Shown: positions 19,401 through 28,213 of the stretch, piece after piece
Position numbering within the stretch: the first letter of the stretch is position 1
Layout of the letters: each line of letters begins with the position of its first letter
Assembly (NCBI GenBank): GCA_023399355.1
Contig: JAEWQC010000043.1
Coordinates: 1-33,209, forward strand
Source of the DNA: Bacillota bacterium
Lineage (GTDB): Bacteria; Bacillota; Clostridia; Acetivibrionales; DTU013
DNA length: 33,209 bases
Direction: 5' to 3'
Notes under the pieces: generated by a model
What the model was told of the DNA's origin: nothing
Seen by the model: the letters and a program-made list of their open reading frames with translations, nothing else
Database searches by the model: none
Translations under genes and position numbers: made by a program

Positions 19401-22400
19401 CTTTTTTCTATATATAGTGTACTTCTTAACAAGTACTGTGCACAGAACGATATCACAATAGGATCACTTGTGGCGGGAAGGCAGCAGGCAGACCTTGAAA
19501 ACATAGTAGGAGCATTTATTAATTTTATTCCAATCAGGATGCAGATAGATACTGATCAGAAATTTTTAGATTTTTTGCATTATACAAAAAGTACAATGAT
19601 AACGGCATATGATAATCAAAGCTATCCTTTTGACAAAATTGTGGAAAATCTTGCAAGTAAAATTGACCATTCCAGAAACCCCCTGTTTGATACGATGCTG
19701 GTTTTTCACAATCAAGTGAACCACAGCAGCAGTATGGAAATAAACGGGCTGAAATTTTTCCCCTATGAAATTGATGCGAATTCTTCCGCATTGGATTTTA
19801 AAATGGATATTGTTTGTGATTCTGAAGAAAATTTCGAGTGTATACTGGAGTATAATGTAAATCTATTTGAAGAAAATTCAATGATATTATTTGGAAGACA
19901 TTTCTGTGAACTCATTCAAATCATATTAGAAAATCCCTACAAAAAGATTTCCGAGATGAATCTTTTTTCGAAGGATGAAAAAGTGAATATGGAGCAAAAA
20001 AGAAAGTCATCTCAAATGGCGGTACTGGATCTGGTTATAAGTGCTACGTTTACTGCTGAACTTCTTGAAAGTTACATAAAGTGGTGGTGTATGAAATTCG
20101 GCGAAGAGCCAAATATTCAATTTGCACCCTATAATCAGGTATTCCAGGAACTACTTGACCCTAAGAGCCTTACTTCTCAAAATACGGGGGTAAATGTATT
20201 ATTGATCAGGTTTGAAGATTGGATAAGGCATGATTACACAGAAGACGAGACTAAAATTGAAAAACTTGAAATGAATTTTGTGAGGCTTCAAGAATTAATT
20301 AAATATATAGAAAAAAAGGGGACATACCTTGTTGGTGTTTTCCCGACCTCTACACATATAGCTTTAGGAGATAAAATTTATAGTTACATTGAGGAAATGA
20401 ACGACAGGTGGAAACAATTCCTTGAAGAATCAGAAGACGTATATATGGTGGACTTTACACAACTAACCGACAGCTATCATTTTGAAGAGATATTTGATCC
20501 AATAAACGATAAAGAGGGGCATATGCCGTTCACGGATAAATGCTTTGCGGCAATAGGAACGGAACTGGCAAGAAAGATATGCTCTTACAGAAAGCTGCCG
20601 TTCAAAGTAATCGTTCTTGATTGTGATAATACGCTATGGAAGGGAATCTGCGGAGAAGATGGCGCAACAGGCGTATTAATAGAAAGACCTTATGCAGAGC
20701 TCCAGAAACTTATGATACAAAAATCGAGTGAAGGGATGCTACTATGCTTATGCAGCAAAAATAATGAAGCTGACGTTTGGGAAGTATTCGATAAAAATGA
20801 GCAGATGCTGTTAAAAAGGGAGCATTTGGCGGCTTGGAAAATAGGTTGGGAATCAAAATCAAGCTATATCAGGAAACTGGCAAAAGACCTGAATCTTGGT
20901 ACGGATAGTTTTGTATTTCTGGATGATAGTCCAACAGAATGCGCCGAGGTTATGATGAATTGTCCTGAGGTATTGACAATTCAATTACCGGAAGACCCTG
21001 AAGCAATACCTGCATTTCTTAAGCATGTATGGGCATTTGATAAGATAAGGGTAACGGACGAAGATAGAAATCGTACCGGGATGTATATTGAGGAAAGAAA
21101 AAGGCAGGAGTCAAAGGAGAATTATCTGTCTTTGGAGGACTTTTTCAAAGGACTTGAACTTAAAATGAGTATAAACGTAATGGAGTTGTCTCAAGTTTCT
21201 CGCGTTTCGCAGTTAACGCAAAGAACAAATCAGTTTAATTTAAGTGTAATACGTCGTGATGTGAAAGAGATCGGCGAACTTATAAGGAAACCCGGAATGA
21301 GGTGCCGCGTTATAGAAGCAAGTGACAGGTTTGGGGAGTATGGACTTGTAGGAGTGGTAATTACAGAAGAAAAAGAAGGATACATGTTTATTGATACGTT
21401 ACTTTTAAGCTGCAGGATATTAGGTAAAAGAGTAGAAAACGCCCTATTTCAGCAACTGAAAAAATATTGTGAAAAGAATCGTATTCATACGATAGAAATG
21501 CATTATAAACCAACAGCCAAAAATAAGCTCGTTGTAGATTTTATTGAGGAAATTGGTTTTATGAAAGCTAAAGAAACCGAGGAGTATATCAAATATTCCA
21601 TACCGGTGAAGGAATTACCGGAACAGGATGATGTAGTTGACTGCTACTTTGATTCAACCTACAGAAAAGAATTGCGAACAGATAAGGGGAATGAACTGCC
21701 TGTTCATACTGAGTCGATGTCTTCCCGAGTAAGGCATATGACGGAGGACATACAAAAGTCGATGGGAGAAGATGAAGTTTCCGATAAAAAAATAGAAAGA
21801 AAAATAGATAAAACGTTTCATATGTGGAATGTAAATATCATAAATGAAAGAAATCTGTTGCATCGCAATTATTTGATGCCGTTAATGAACTATACTGCAC
21901 AGGATTTACTCAAACTACCTGTTCGCGAAGGGATAGAAAGGAATATTAAAAAAGCAAAGTATGAAGCTCCGACCAGTGAAACGGAAGAAATACTGGTGCA
22001 AATATGGCGGGATATACTGAACGTAGAGAATATTGGTATAAATGACGATTTCTTCGAACTTGGCGGGCATTCTTTAAAGGCTCTCAAGCTAATTCATTTG
22101 GTAAATGAAAGGCTGCATGTTCAACTCCCACTTATGAGTATCTTGAAGAATCATACGATAAGGGAATTGGCAGATTACATATCAAAATTCAGGTACTATA
22201 CAGGGGAGATCATTTCTGAACAACCACTTGTTTTGCTAAATAGAAATGGCAAGCAAAACGTATTTGCATTTCCTTCATTGATAGGATACGCGATAGGGTA
22301 TCATCGCTTGGCGAAAAATGTAAAGTCTGCATCCTTTTATAGTTTTGAGTTTCTTGAGGCGGAGAATAGGATTGATATCTACATTAATGCAATTACAAGA

Positions 22401-22928
22401 ATACAACCAAAGGGACCATTTGTTTTGCTGGGATACTCCGCCGGTGCGAATCTTGCATACGAAGTCGCAAAAGAATTGGAACGATTGGGGCAGGAAGTCT
22501 CCGACTTGATTATTATGGATGCCACGCCAGGAAAGGCCGTTCATGCATCAATGACGCCTGAAGAAATGATTTCATATGATTTTGCCAGATCAAAGCTTTT
22601 AATGTTTTTATCCGATTATGAAGGTTATGTTGAAGGGCAAATAGAGATTGAACATGCGCTTGAGGAGGTTGTAAATCATTCGCGTTTATACGCGGATTAT
22701 AGTTCAAAACTTGTTAATGAAAAGGGAATTCATTCAACGGTCCATCTGATTAAGTCGGATAACTCAAAACAAGATCCTATTGAGAAAGAGTGGGAAAGTT
22801 TTACGGGTCAATTTGTTGAAACTTATCAAGGAGTGGGGCCACATGATGATATGATCTTTGAGAGATATTCTGACGAGAATGGGAGAATTATAGACGGTAT
22901 TCTAAGGGAAATCAGTAAAAGAACATGA
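16392..22928 (+). CDS. Hybrid PKS-NRPS terminal synthase: KS(AT-less)-T-C-FkbH-T-TE
   Basis: 2178 residues. The ATG lies inside the end of the previous gene, with GAGG 10 bases upstream, which suggests translational coupling. The ketosynthase (about 27-450) has C197 in DTSCSSS, H331 in EAHGTGT and H371 in NIGHLDH, so it should be active. It runs into a KS-AT linker (LSAKSEYSL, ICYTANTGREHH) and straight to the post-AT segment (VSLPTYPFE), so the acyltransferase is absent and a trans AT is expected. No KR, DH or ER is seen. A carrier domain (S712) and a C domain with HHIISDG (H892/H893) follow. Residues about 1215-1750 are an FkbH/HAD-IIIC domain: nucleophile motif D1410-C-D1412-N-T, SKNNEADV, FLDDSPTE (1509-1516), and a C-terminal part with QLTQRTNQFNL. 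FkbH enzymes load glycerate from 1,3-bisphosphoglycerate onto carriers. Carrier T5 (S1894) and a thioesterase (GYSAG with S2016, D2043, H2151) end the line. Confidence 0.93.
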   Translation: MQKKLVDFDINHVNHKGITQQNADETKDIAIIGISAELPLAENLDGFWENLRNGVDCIRKIPEDRRNDIESVLHHYKIKNYEYAELAYLDHIDQFDYNFFGISPKEATLMDPNQRILLETAWKAIEDAGYGGEKIKGSRTGVYVGVIGNMAYYNLVDTFEQASRGVAFPGNLASIVAGRIAYVLNLRGPSIVVDTSCSSSLVALHLACQAIRNKECDMAIAGGIKLAFSPLKSSGSFMGTESSDGRTKAFDDSSDGTGGGEGVVAVLLKPLSQALEDRDNIHAVIKGSAMNQDGRTVELTAPNPEAQEDVIVRAWKDSGVNPETITYIEAHGTGTKLGDPIEVEGMQRAFGKYTGKTHFCAIGAVTTNIGHLDHASGIVGLLKLVLSLKNKEIPASLHYKTPNRKMNFIDSPVYVNDHLQNWKTDGFPLRGGVSSFGLSGTNCHVVLEEAPEQWIKDIPQEKRINILTLSAKSEYSLHELIKQYCEFLKRNKTVKINDICYTANTGREHHNFRLAVQAKDIGDLLNKLEFLREENRSESKQSGIYYGKLEKGASEKMDFMNQEALQKTRQYVRGEKNAPELIGDICSLYVKGAAILWSEFYTGERLNRVSLPTYPFEKTRCWIDVPMVIPTASENRIEVQDSLCDNLKEERNSSEKREEGDIESNQVNVILSGRDDGNYSEMERLVADIMCEVLGENEICIDHKFFDLGGHSLNAILLLSKIHKETGVEISLTDMFEISTVKDIAEYIIKSREKQYLSIKKAQEKEYYSLSPAQRRLYILNQIDSKGLTYNMPGTLIIEGRLDKGRFEDAFTELIERHETLRTTFETVNGEPVQKIHKNVEFKVEYFEQDEENVLGKIKELIKPFALNKAPLLRVGLIKTKEDRHIMLYDMHHIISDGVSMSIIVKEFIQLYEGLKLPELKLQYKDFSEWQNHLFQTEGITKQEEYWKEVFKGNIPVLSMPLDYKRPDTLTFTGGRIKFAISSDIVKKMQELIKEKNITMNIFLFSIYSVLLNKYCAQNDITIGSLVAGRQQADLENIVGAFINFIPIRMQIDTDQKFLDFLHYTKSTMITAYDNQSYPFDKIVENLASKIDHSRNPLFDTMLVFHNQVNHSSSMEINGLKFFPYEIDANSSALDFKMDIVCDSEENFECILEYNVNLFEENSMILFGRHFCELIQIILENPYKKISEMNLFSKDEKVNMEQKRKSSQMAVLDLVISATFTAELLESYIKWWCMKFGEEPNIQFAPYNQVFQELLDPKSLTSQNTGVNVLLIRFEDWIRHDYTEDETKIEKLEMNFVRLQELIKYIEKKGTYLVGVFPTSTHIALGDKIYSYIEEMNDRWKQFLEESEDVYMVDFTQLTDSYHFEEIFDPINDKEGHMPFTDKCFAAIGTELARKICSYRKLPFKVIVLDCDNTLWKGICGEDGATGVLIERPYAELQKLMIQKSSEGMLLCLCSKNNEADVWEVFDKNEQMLLKREHLAAWKIGWESKSSYIRKLAKDLNLGTDSFVFLDDSPTECAEVMMNCPEVLTIQLPEDPEAIPAFLKHVWAFDKIRVTDEDRNRTGMYIEERKRQESKENYLSLEDFFKGLELKMSINVMELSQVSRVSQLTQRTNQFNLSVIRRDVKEIGELIRKPGMRCRVIEASDRFGEYGLVGVVITEEKEGYMFIDTLLLSCRILGKRVENALFQQLKKYCEKNRIHTIEMHYKPTAKNKLVVDFIEEIGFMKAKETEEYIKYSIPVKELPEQDDVVDCYFDSTYRKELRTDKGNELPVHTESMSSRVRHMTEDIQKSMGEDEVSDKKIERKIDKTFHMWNVNIINERNLLHRNYLMPLMNYTAQDLLKLPVREGIERNIKKAKYEAPTSETEEILVQIWRDILNVENIGINDDFFELGGHSLKALKLIHLVNERLHVQLPLMSILKNHTIRELADYISKFRYYTGEIISEQPLVLLNRNGKQNVFAFPSLIGYAIGYHRLAKNVKSASFYSFEFLEAENRIDIYINAITRIQPKGPFVLLGYSAGANLAYEVAKELERLGQEVSDLIIMDATPGKAVHASMTPEEMISYDFARSKLLMFLSDYEGYVEGQIEIEHALEEVVNHSRLYADYSSKLVNEKGIHSTVHLIKSDNSKQDPIEKEWESFTGQFVETYQGVGPHDDMIFERYSDENGRIIDGILREISKRT

Positions 22929-23015
22929 TTGGCGGCTCTTATATTATCAGGTCAACGAAGATAAATTAGAAAATTGTAACGGAAAGAACTGTACGCATAT
23001 AAATTGGAGGGAACA

Positions 23016-24632
23016 ATGGGAGATACAATAGATTGTCTGTTTATAGGACATAATGAAATGCAGTTTGACGAGTATGAAAAAACAATAAGATCCATGAGTA
23101 TAAAGTCGGGAGCGTATAGAGATCTGAACTTAAGCTTTATACAAATGAATGGAAACCGATTCAATGCGCCGGATTTGTTCAACCACTATTTCTATAAAAT
23201 GGGAGACCGGAAAGATGATTTTGGTCCATTAAACTTAGGGAATATATTCAGTAATGCCATTGCCTATTTAAGCAGCTTCCTGGAAAGAAGAGGGCTTACT
23301 ACAGACTATGTAAATTCTTTTCAGTATGAAAAGGACTCACTGATCGAAAAGTTGAAAAATAGCAATATTACTGCTATAGCTATTCCTACTACACTATACG
23401 TTTCTGTTTTTCCAATACTGGAAATAATGAAGTTCATAAAAAAATACAATCCTACCGCAAAAGTGATACTAGGGGGCCCATTTATTGCAAACAACTTGTC
23501 CGGGGATAATGTAGCTGCTATACAATTTATGTTTAAGTCTATTCATGCTGATTTTTATATTAACTCATCACAGGGGGAGGAAACCCTGTCTAACATTGTT
23601 TACGCACTGAAAAGCGGCAGTGATATTTGCAGTATTGAGAATATTATTTATAAGAATAAGGAAGGTTCGTATTCACACACTCCTCTGAAAATTGAAGACA
23701 ACGAACTTTCCGAAAACATGATAAACTGGAACCGGTTTTCTGGCGGGCTTGGAAAGTGTCTAAGTGTACGCACATCTATTTCTTGCCCTTTTTCATGTTA
23801 TTTCTGCGAATATCCTCAGAGGGCTGGAAGGTACCGGTATACAAGTGTGGAAACGGTGGAAAGGGAACTGAATGAGATAAGCCAGTTGGGATACGTTACG
23901 AGTGTCAGCTTTGTTGATGATACGTTTAATGTACCTCCTGATAGATTTAAAGAGATTCTTAAAATGATGATTAAAAATAATTATAAGTTTAAATGGAATT
24001 CATATTTCAGGTGCCAGTATGCAGATAGAGAAACGGTAGAATTAATGAAGGAAAGCGGATGTGAGGGTGTTATTCTGGGTATCGAATCCGGTAGTGATAA
24101 AATACTAAGCAATATGAACAAGGCGGTAACGGTTGAAAAATACAGGCAGGGAATCAATCTGCTTAATGAATACGGCATTGTTTCTGAAGCATCTTTTATT
24201 ATTGGCTTCATAGGAGAAAATTCGGATACTTTTAATGAAACGGTACAGTTTATTGAAGAATGCAGGCCCACCTTTTACAGACCGCAAGCATGGTATTGCT
24301 CAACTCTTGCACCTGTTTGGCAAGAAAGAGAAAAGCTAAAAATAAAAGGTGTTGGTTTTGAATGGTCGCATGATTCGATGGATTCCAATGTAGCTTTTGG
24401 CTTGGTTGAGAGTATGTTTATAAATATTAAAAAGTCTACATGGGTACCCCAGCATAATTTCGATTTCCCAGGTATTGTAGGCTTAATGCACCGAGGTCTC
24501 GATTTGAGCCAAATTACCGAATATGTAAATTGCTTCAATGATGGGATTAAAGAAAAACTGATAAATCCACAAAGCAAAGAATTAAGTGAAGAAAATAAAA
24601 ATAAAATGGAAAGTTTCTTTGAGAAACTTTAA
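23016..24632 (+). CDS. PhpK-like cobalamin-binding radical SAM methyltransferase
   Basis: 538 residues from ATG 23016, which has GGAGG five bases upstream. A TTG at 23004 is in frame but lies before that site and is rejected. The N-terminal part resembles the PhpK family (DCLFIGHNE, SGAYRDLNLSFIQ). Residues about 110-200 form a B12-binding-like Rossmann region ending in ILGGPF. The radical SAM cluster motif CPFSCYFC supplies C257, C261 and C264, followed by a partial TIM barrel (FVDDTFN, GIESGSD). PhpK itself methylates phosphorus in phosalacine-type pathways. No phosphonate gene is seen here, so I infer C-methylation of an unactivated position on the peptide/polyketide product. The gene is 87 bp downstream of the synthase and likely in the same operon. 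The family call is from remembered motifs, not a search; the exact substrate is unknown. Confidence 0.85.
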   Translation: MGDTIDCLFIGHNEMQFDEYEKTIRSMSIKSGAYRDLNLSFIQMNGNRFNAPDLFNHYFYKMGDRKDDFGPLNLGNIFSNAIAYLSSFLERRGLTTDYVNSFQYEKDSLIEKLKNSNITAIAIPTTLYVSVFPILEIMKFIKKYNPTAKVILGGPFIANNLSGDNVAAIQFMFKSIHADFYINSSQGEETLSNIVYALKSGSDICSIENIIYKNKEGSYSHTPLKIEDNELSENMINWNRFSGGLGKCLSVRTSISCPFSCYFCEYPQRAGRYRYTSVETVERELNEISQLGYVTSVSFVDDTFNVPPDRFKEILKMMIKNNYKFKWNSYFRCQYADRETVELMKESGCEGVILGIESGSDKILSNMNKAVTVEKYRQGINLLNEYGIVSEASFIIGFIGENSDTFNETVQFIEECRPTFYRPQAWYCSTLAPVWQEREKLKIKGVGFEWSHDSMDSNVAFGLVESMFINIKKSTWVPQHNFDFPGIVGLMHRGLDLSQITEYVNCFNDGIKEKLINPQSKELSEENKNKMESFFEKL

Positions 24633-24687
24633 ATAACAGAAATGAACCAAATTGCTTATAGTAAATAACACTGAAGGGATAAAAAAA

Positions 24688-24741
24688 ATGAGTAAACAAA
24701 ATTTTGAAGTGAATCATCTTCAAATAAGGAGGAATCAATGA
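24688..24741 (+). CDS. Possible 17-residue micro-ORF overlapping the start of the next gene
   Basis: ATG 24688 has GAAGGGAT with about nine bases spacing and encodes MSKQNFEVNHLQIRRNQ. Its TGA overlaps the ATG of the next radical SAM gene as ATGA, and the strong AGGAGG of that gene lies inside this ORF. This could be a translational-coupling leader. It could also be chance, since 17 codons is short and the composition is unremarkable. No function is proposed. Confidence 0.25.
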   Translation: MSKQNFEVNHLQIRRNQ

Positions 24742-26318
24742 AGCTTCTTCTGATCAATATTTATCCATTGGATAACATAGCGAAGTATACGATTTCCTCT
24801 TATATGTTGAAGGTTTACCTCGACAGCAAGGTAGCCGCAGAGGATGGCCTGGTGGCAGAAGTGCTTAATTTCAGCGCCGCAACTCCTACGTTAAGTATTT
24901 GCAGTGAAATAAAAAAGCATTCTCCGAATGTAATCGGCTACAGCAGTTACGTATGGAATATTGAGAAATTCATTGATGTCATAAAAAACCTGCGGACGGA
25001 AATGGAAAGCGTACATGTATTAGGTGGCCCTGAGATTTCTATGGAGCGCATCGCTACCATTGGCGGTCCCAAGGTTGCAGATTTTTATATAATCGGGGAA
25101 GGAGAAATCAAGCTTACAAATCTGATCAGGTATTTGATGTCCAGGACCGCAGGAGTGGAAAGGCCGCTCCCTCCGGGGATAGTTGCGTGGGAAAAAGACG
25201 GTAATACCATGGTTTATCAAGAGGATGCCACCATAGTTCCCCTGGAGGACATACCATCCTTGTATGTGACGGGGGTTTTGGACGAAAAATTATATAAAGG
25301 CGGACAGGTATTCATAGAAACCCAGCGTGGATGCAAATACAGGTGTAAATACTGTGTTTACCATAAAAACCTTCCGCATGTATCCTACTACCCGATGAGA
25401 AGAGTCCTGGAGGAGATTGACTACCTGATTATTCAAAAAAAGGTTTTGGCGTTGAGATTCATCGATGCTGTATTTACATCCGATTTAGACAGGGCAAAAT
25501 TGATTTCAGGTCATCTGGCTGTACTAAAAGAAAAAGGAGCAAATATACCTTGGGTATATTGGGAATTCAATTATGAAAGTGTTGACGACGAGTTTCTAAA
25601 GAGTGTAGCTGCATTAAAGAAGAAAGAATATATCAACAATTTTAGGGAGGCTTTGCCTGTAGATAGGCCGCAGATGTATTCACAGCTGTTAAAGGATTAT
25701 ACTGTCGTCAACTGTATGGGGGTTCAGTCATTTAACGAGAAATCTCTAAGAGCGGTTGCAAGGCATCCTGTGAACCGGGATTTATTTCGGAGCTTTATGG
25801 AAAAATGCAGGGACTGGAATATTGTTTTAAAAATTGATATCATTTTGGGTCTGCCCTTTGAAACTCTTGAATCCTATTTTGAGGGGCTGGAATTTATCTT
25901 GCCGTTTTTCAGACAAACGGATCATATGCTGAACATTCATATTCTTCAGGTCCTTCCGGGAACGGGGATTGAAAAGCTTTACAGCGACTATGATATGCAG
26001 TTTTCCGTCAATGCACCCCACTGCGTTCAGTCAACCAATGGGATGAGCAGGGAAGAGCTTGTACTGGCATCCAGAATAACGGCGGTTTTGTTCAGGATTA
26101 TAAACTCCCCCTTGAGGGAAGTGATTTTCATGCAGGAAGAAAAAACAGGCAAGGGATATATCTCTATCCTCCGGAGCTTTGTTGAAAAAATTCTGATGGA
26201 TGAAAAATTTGCAAATGCCGGACTGTGCAAGGATGAGGGGGTAGACGACATCTATTGGAATCAGGATGTCTTTGGGGACATACCTACGGCTTGGCTGAAG
26301 GATAATTTGACAGCATAG
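24738..26318 (+). CDS. B12-binding-domain radical SAM protein, likely tailoring enzyme
   Basis: 526 residues from ATG 24738, with AGGAGG five bases upstream. The N-terminus (residues 1-120) resembles a cobalamin-binding fold: LLLINIYPL at the start, then VIGYSSYVW and VHVLGGPE. The 4Fe-4S motif CKYRCKYC gives C199, C203 and C206, followed by barrel elements (LRFIDAVFTSD, IDIILGLPFET, LQVLPGTGI). This is the layout of class B radical SAM enzymes, which usually methylate sp2 or sp3 carbons and sometimes do other radical chemistry. It is clearly different from the PhpK-like protein upstream. Position between that gene and the exporter supports a role in modifying the assembly-line product; the substrate cannot be read from sequence. 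Confidence 0.8.
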   Translation: MKLLLINIYPLDNIAKYTISSYMLKVYLDSKVAAEDGLVAEVLNFSAATPTLSICSEIKKHSPNVIGYSSYVWNIEKFIDVIKNLRTEMESVHVLGGPEISMERIATIGGPKVADFYIIGEGEIKLTNLIRYLMSRTAGVERPLPPGIVAWEKDGNTMVYQEDATIVPLEDIPSLYVTGVLDEKLYKGGQVFIETQRGCKYRCKYCVYHKNLPHVSYYPMRRVLEEIDYLIIQKKVLALRFIDAVFTSDLDRAKLISGHLAVLKEKGANIPWVYWEFNYESVDDEFLKSVAALKKKEYINNFREALPVDRPQMYSQLLKDYTVVNCMGVQSFNEKSLRAVARHPVNRDLFRSFMEKCRDWNIVLKIDIILGLPFETLESYFEGLEFILPFFRQTDHMLNIHILQVLPGTGIEKLYSDYDMQFSVNAPHCVQSTNGMSREELVLASRITAVLFRIINSPLREVIFMQEEKTGKGYISILRSFVEKILMDEKFANAGLCKDEGVDDIYWNQDVFGDIPTAWLKDNLTA

Positions 26319-26401
26319 TACACGCTTTTGGACGATATCTATTCGTTGTGTTTTGGTAAAGAGGGAAAAATTAATATTATAGAGATGAGGAAGTGATATT
26401 T

Positions 26402-27322
26402 ATGGAAAAGGCGATTGAAGTAAGGGACTTAAAAAAAAATTATGGTAAGTCGGAAGCTGTAAAAGGTGTGGATTTAGATATATTAGCAGGTGATTTGTTT
26501 GGCTTTTTAGGGCCTAATGGAGCAGGAAAAAGCACCATGATTAACATGCTGTGTACGATGTTGAAGCCTACAAGTGGTACTGCTGCAATAGGTGGCTTTG
26601 ATATTATTAAAGAAAAAGCCGGGGTTAGAAAAAGTATTGGCATAGTATTTCAGGATAATACGCTTGATGAAAAACTAACAGCATATGAAAATCTATTACT
26701 TCACTGCCGTTTCTATAATGTACCGGGAAATGAAAGAAAGAGCCGTATTGACAAAGTGCTTGAAATGGTGCAGTTGTCAGACAAAAGCAGTAGTTTTGTC
26801 GGAACATTTTCAGGTGGCATGAAAAGAAGGCTGGAGATAGCAAGGGGATTAATACACTACCCCAAGGTGCTTTTCCTTGATGAACCAACAATAGGACTTG
26901 ACCCACAAACCAGAGCTAATATTTGGGACTATATAGTTAAACTTAGAGAAAAAATTGGAATTACCATATTTCTTACAACACATTATATGGATGAAGCGGA
27001 AATATGCAATAAAATTGCAGTAATTGATGCTGGAAGGATTATAGCCCTGGATACTCCGAATGCTTTGAAGGATAGCGTAGGAGGAGATATTATAGAAATT
27101 TCGACTGAAAACAATAAAAAGGCAAAGGAAAAACTGCTTGAAAAATATTGCAAGCAGGTGAAAGAAGAAAATGAAATAATAACCTTTGAGGTTGAAAAAG
27201 GGAAAGAGTTCATTGTGGATTTTGTTAAGGATTTTGATATTACCATTAAAAGTATTAATCTTAGGAGACCTACTTTAAATGATGTTTTTCTTAAGTTAAC
27301 GGGGAAATTGATAAGAGAATAA
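26402..27322 (+). CDS. ABC transporter ATP-binding protein, DrrA/CcmA type
   Basis: 306 residues from ATG 26402. An in-frame GTG at 26393 sits only two bases after the GAGG and is a poorer start. It contains Walker A GPNGAGKST, Q-loop VFQDNT, signature FSGGMKRR, Walker B VLFLDEPT and H-loop THYMDEAE, plus the C-terminal extension found in drug-resistance exporters of the daunorubicin DrrA type. It pairs with the permease immediately downstream. Coming directly after the biosynthetic genes on the same strand, it most likely powers product export or self-protection. That job is inferred; the family assignment is firm. Confidence 0.93.
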   Translation: MEKAIEVRDLKKNYGKSEAVKGVDLDILAGDLFGFLGPNGAGKSTMINMLCTMLKPTSGTAAIGGFDIIKEKAGVRKSIGIVFQDNTLDEKLTAYENLLLHCRFYNVPGNERKSRIDKVLEMVQLSDKSSSFVGTFSGGMKRRLEIARGLIHYPKVLFLDEPTIGLDPQTRANIWDYIVKLREKIGITIFLTTHYMDEAEICNKIAVIDAGRIIALDTPNALKDSVGGDIIEISTENNKKAKEKLLEKYCKQVKEENEIITFEVEKGKEFIVDFVKDFDITIKSINLRRPTLNDVFLKLTGKLIRE

Positions 27323-27385
27323 TACTTGTTAAACTGATAAATAGAATTGGATATTTATCAATATATTATTGGAGGGATTACTATT

Positions 27386-28213
27386 ATGGAATGTGTTTTT
27401 GGGTTGTGGTATAGAGATGTAATAAAGTTTTTCAGGGATAAGTTTACTATTATCAGCTCATGTGCTTTACCTTTTTTATTTTTGGTTGTCTTTGGAAGCG
27501 GGATGGGCGGTGCAATAAAATCACTATTAATAGGAGCGAATGCCCCTGAAGAATTATTAAAATTTAATTTTATTCAGTACATGTTTCCTGGTATTATTTC
27601 AATGGCCGTATTTACGACAACCATGTTTACTGGTTTTTCAATAATACAGGACAGGCAAATCGGCTATTTGAAAGAAGTGCTGGTCTCACCCGTGTCAAGA
27701 GTATCAGTTGCAGTGGGAAAAATTCTTGGATGCTCCACAGCTGCATTAATACAAGGAATTTTAATGCTTGTATTTGCACCCTTTATTGGTATTTCATTAA
27801 GCGTGGGAATAATTGTAAAAATCATACTATCAATACTTCTGGTATCGTTTACCCTTTCATCTGTCAGTATTCTACTCGCAAGCTTTATTAAAGATAACCA
27901 GGGATTTACGATGATCGTACAGGTGGTGTTATATCCGATGTTTTTCCTTTCCGGCGCATTTTTCCCACTGTATGGGATTCCAAAATGGATGGATATTGTT
28001 GTACGGATAAATCCGATGACCTATATTGTAGATTTTACGAAAAGAATTGTACTTGATGCGGATAAATTCAGCCCCGTGCTTAAGCAAGCCATGGGGCTGA
28101 ATCTTAAAGTATTAAACCATGAAGTAACAGGTACTGATGAATTGATTTTACTCATAACTATGGGCGTCTTATTTACAATAATTACTGCCTGGAGTTTTAG
28201 CAGGGCGGAATAA
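27386..28213 (+). CDS. ABC-2 type permease, DrrB-like
   Basis: 275 residues from ATG 27386, preceded by GGAGGG at nine bases. A TTG at 27347 is upstream of this site and rejected. About six hydrophobic segments are visible, including FLFLVVFGSGMGG near the N-terminus, a central stretch around LIQGILMLVFAPFIG, and VLYPMFFLSGAFFPL. The sequence between segments two and three (QDRQIGYLKEVLVSPVSR) is typical of ABC-2 exporters. It forms the membrane half of the exporter with the ATPase 63 bp upstream. It is the last biosynthesis-side gene before the gene-poor gap. Confidence 0.92.
   Translation: MECVFGLWYRDVIKFFRDKFTIISSCALPFLFLVVFGSGMGGAIKSLLIGANAPEELLKFNFIQYMFPGIISMAVFTTTMFTGFSIIQDRQIGYLKEVLVSPVSRVSVAVGKILGCSTAALIQGILMLVFAPFIGISLSVGIIVKIILSILLVSFTLSSVSILLASFIKDNQGFTMIVQVVLYPMFFLSGAFFPLYGIPKWMDIVVRINPMTYIVDFTKRIVLDADKFSPVLKQAMGLNLKVLNHEVTGTDELILLITMGVLFTIITAWSFSRAE

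Noticed and set aside
23004..23015. TTG start giving four extra residues to the PhpK-like gene.
   Set aside because: The GGAGG lies after that TTG and at ideal distance from ATG 23016. The same reasoning applies to TTG 27347 and TTG 28923.
23016..24632. Literal phosphorus methyltransferase function for the PhpK-like protein.
   Set aside because: No PEP mutase or other phosphonate/phosphinate gene is visible; the family name is probably broader than its founding reaction.
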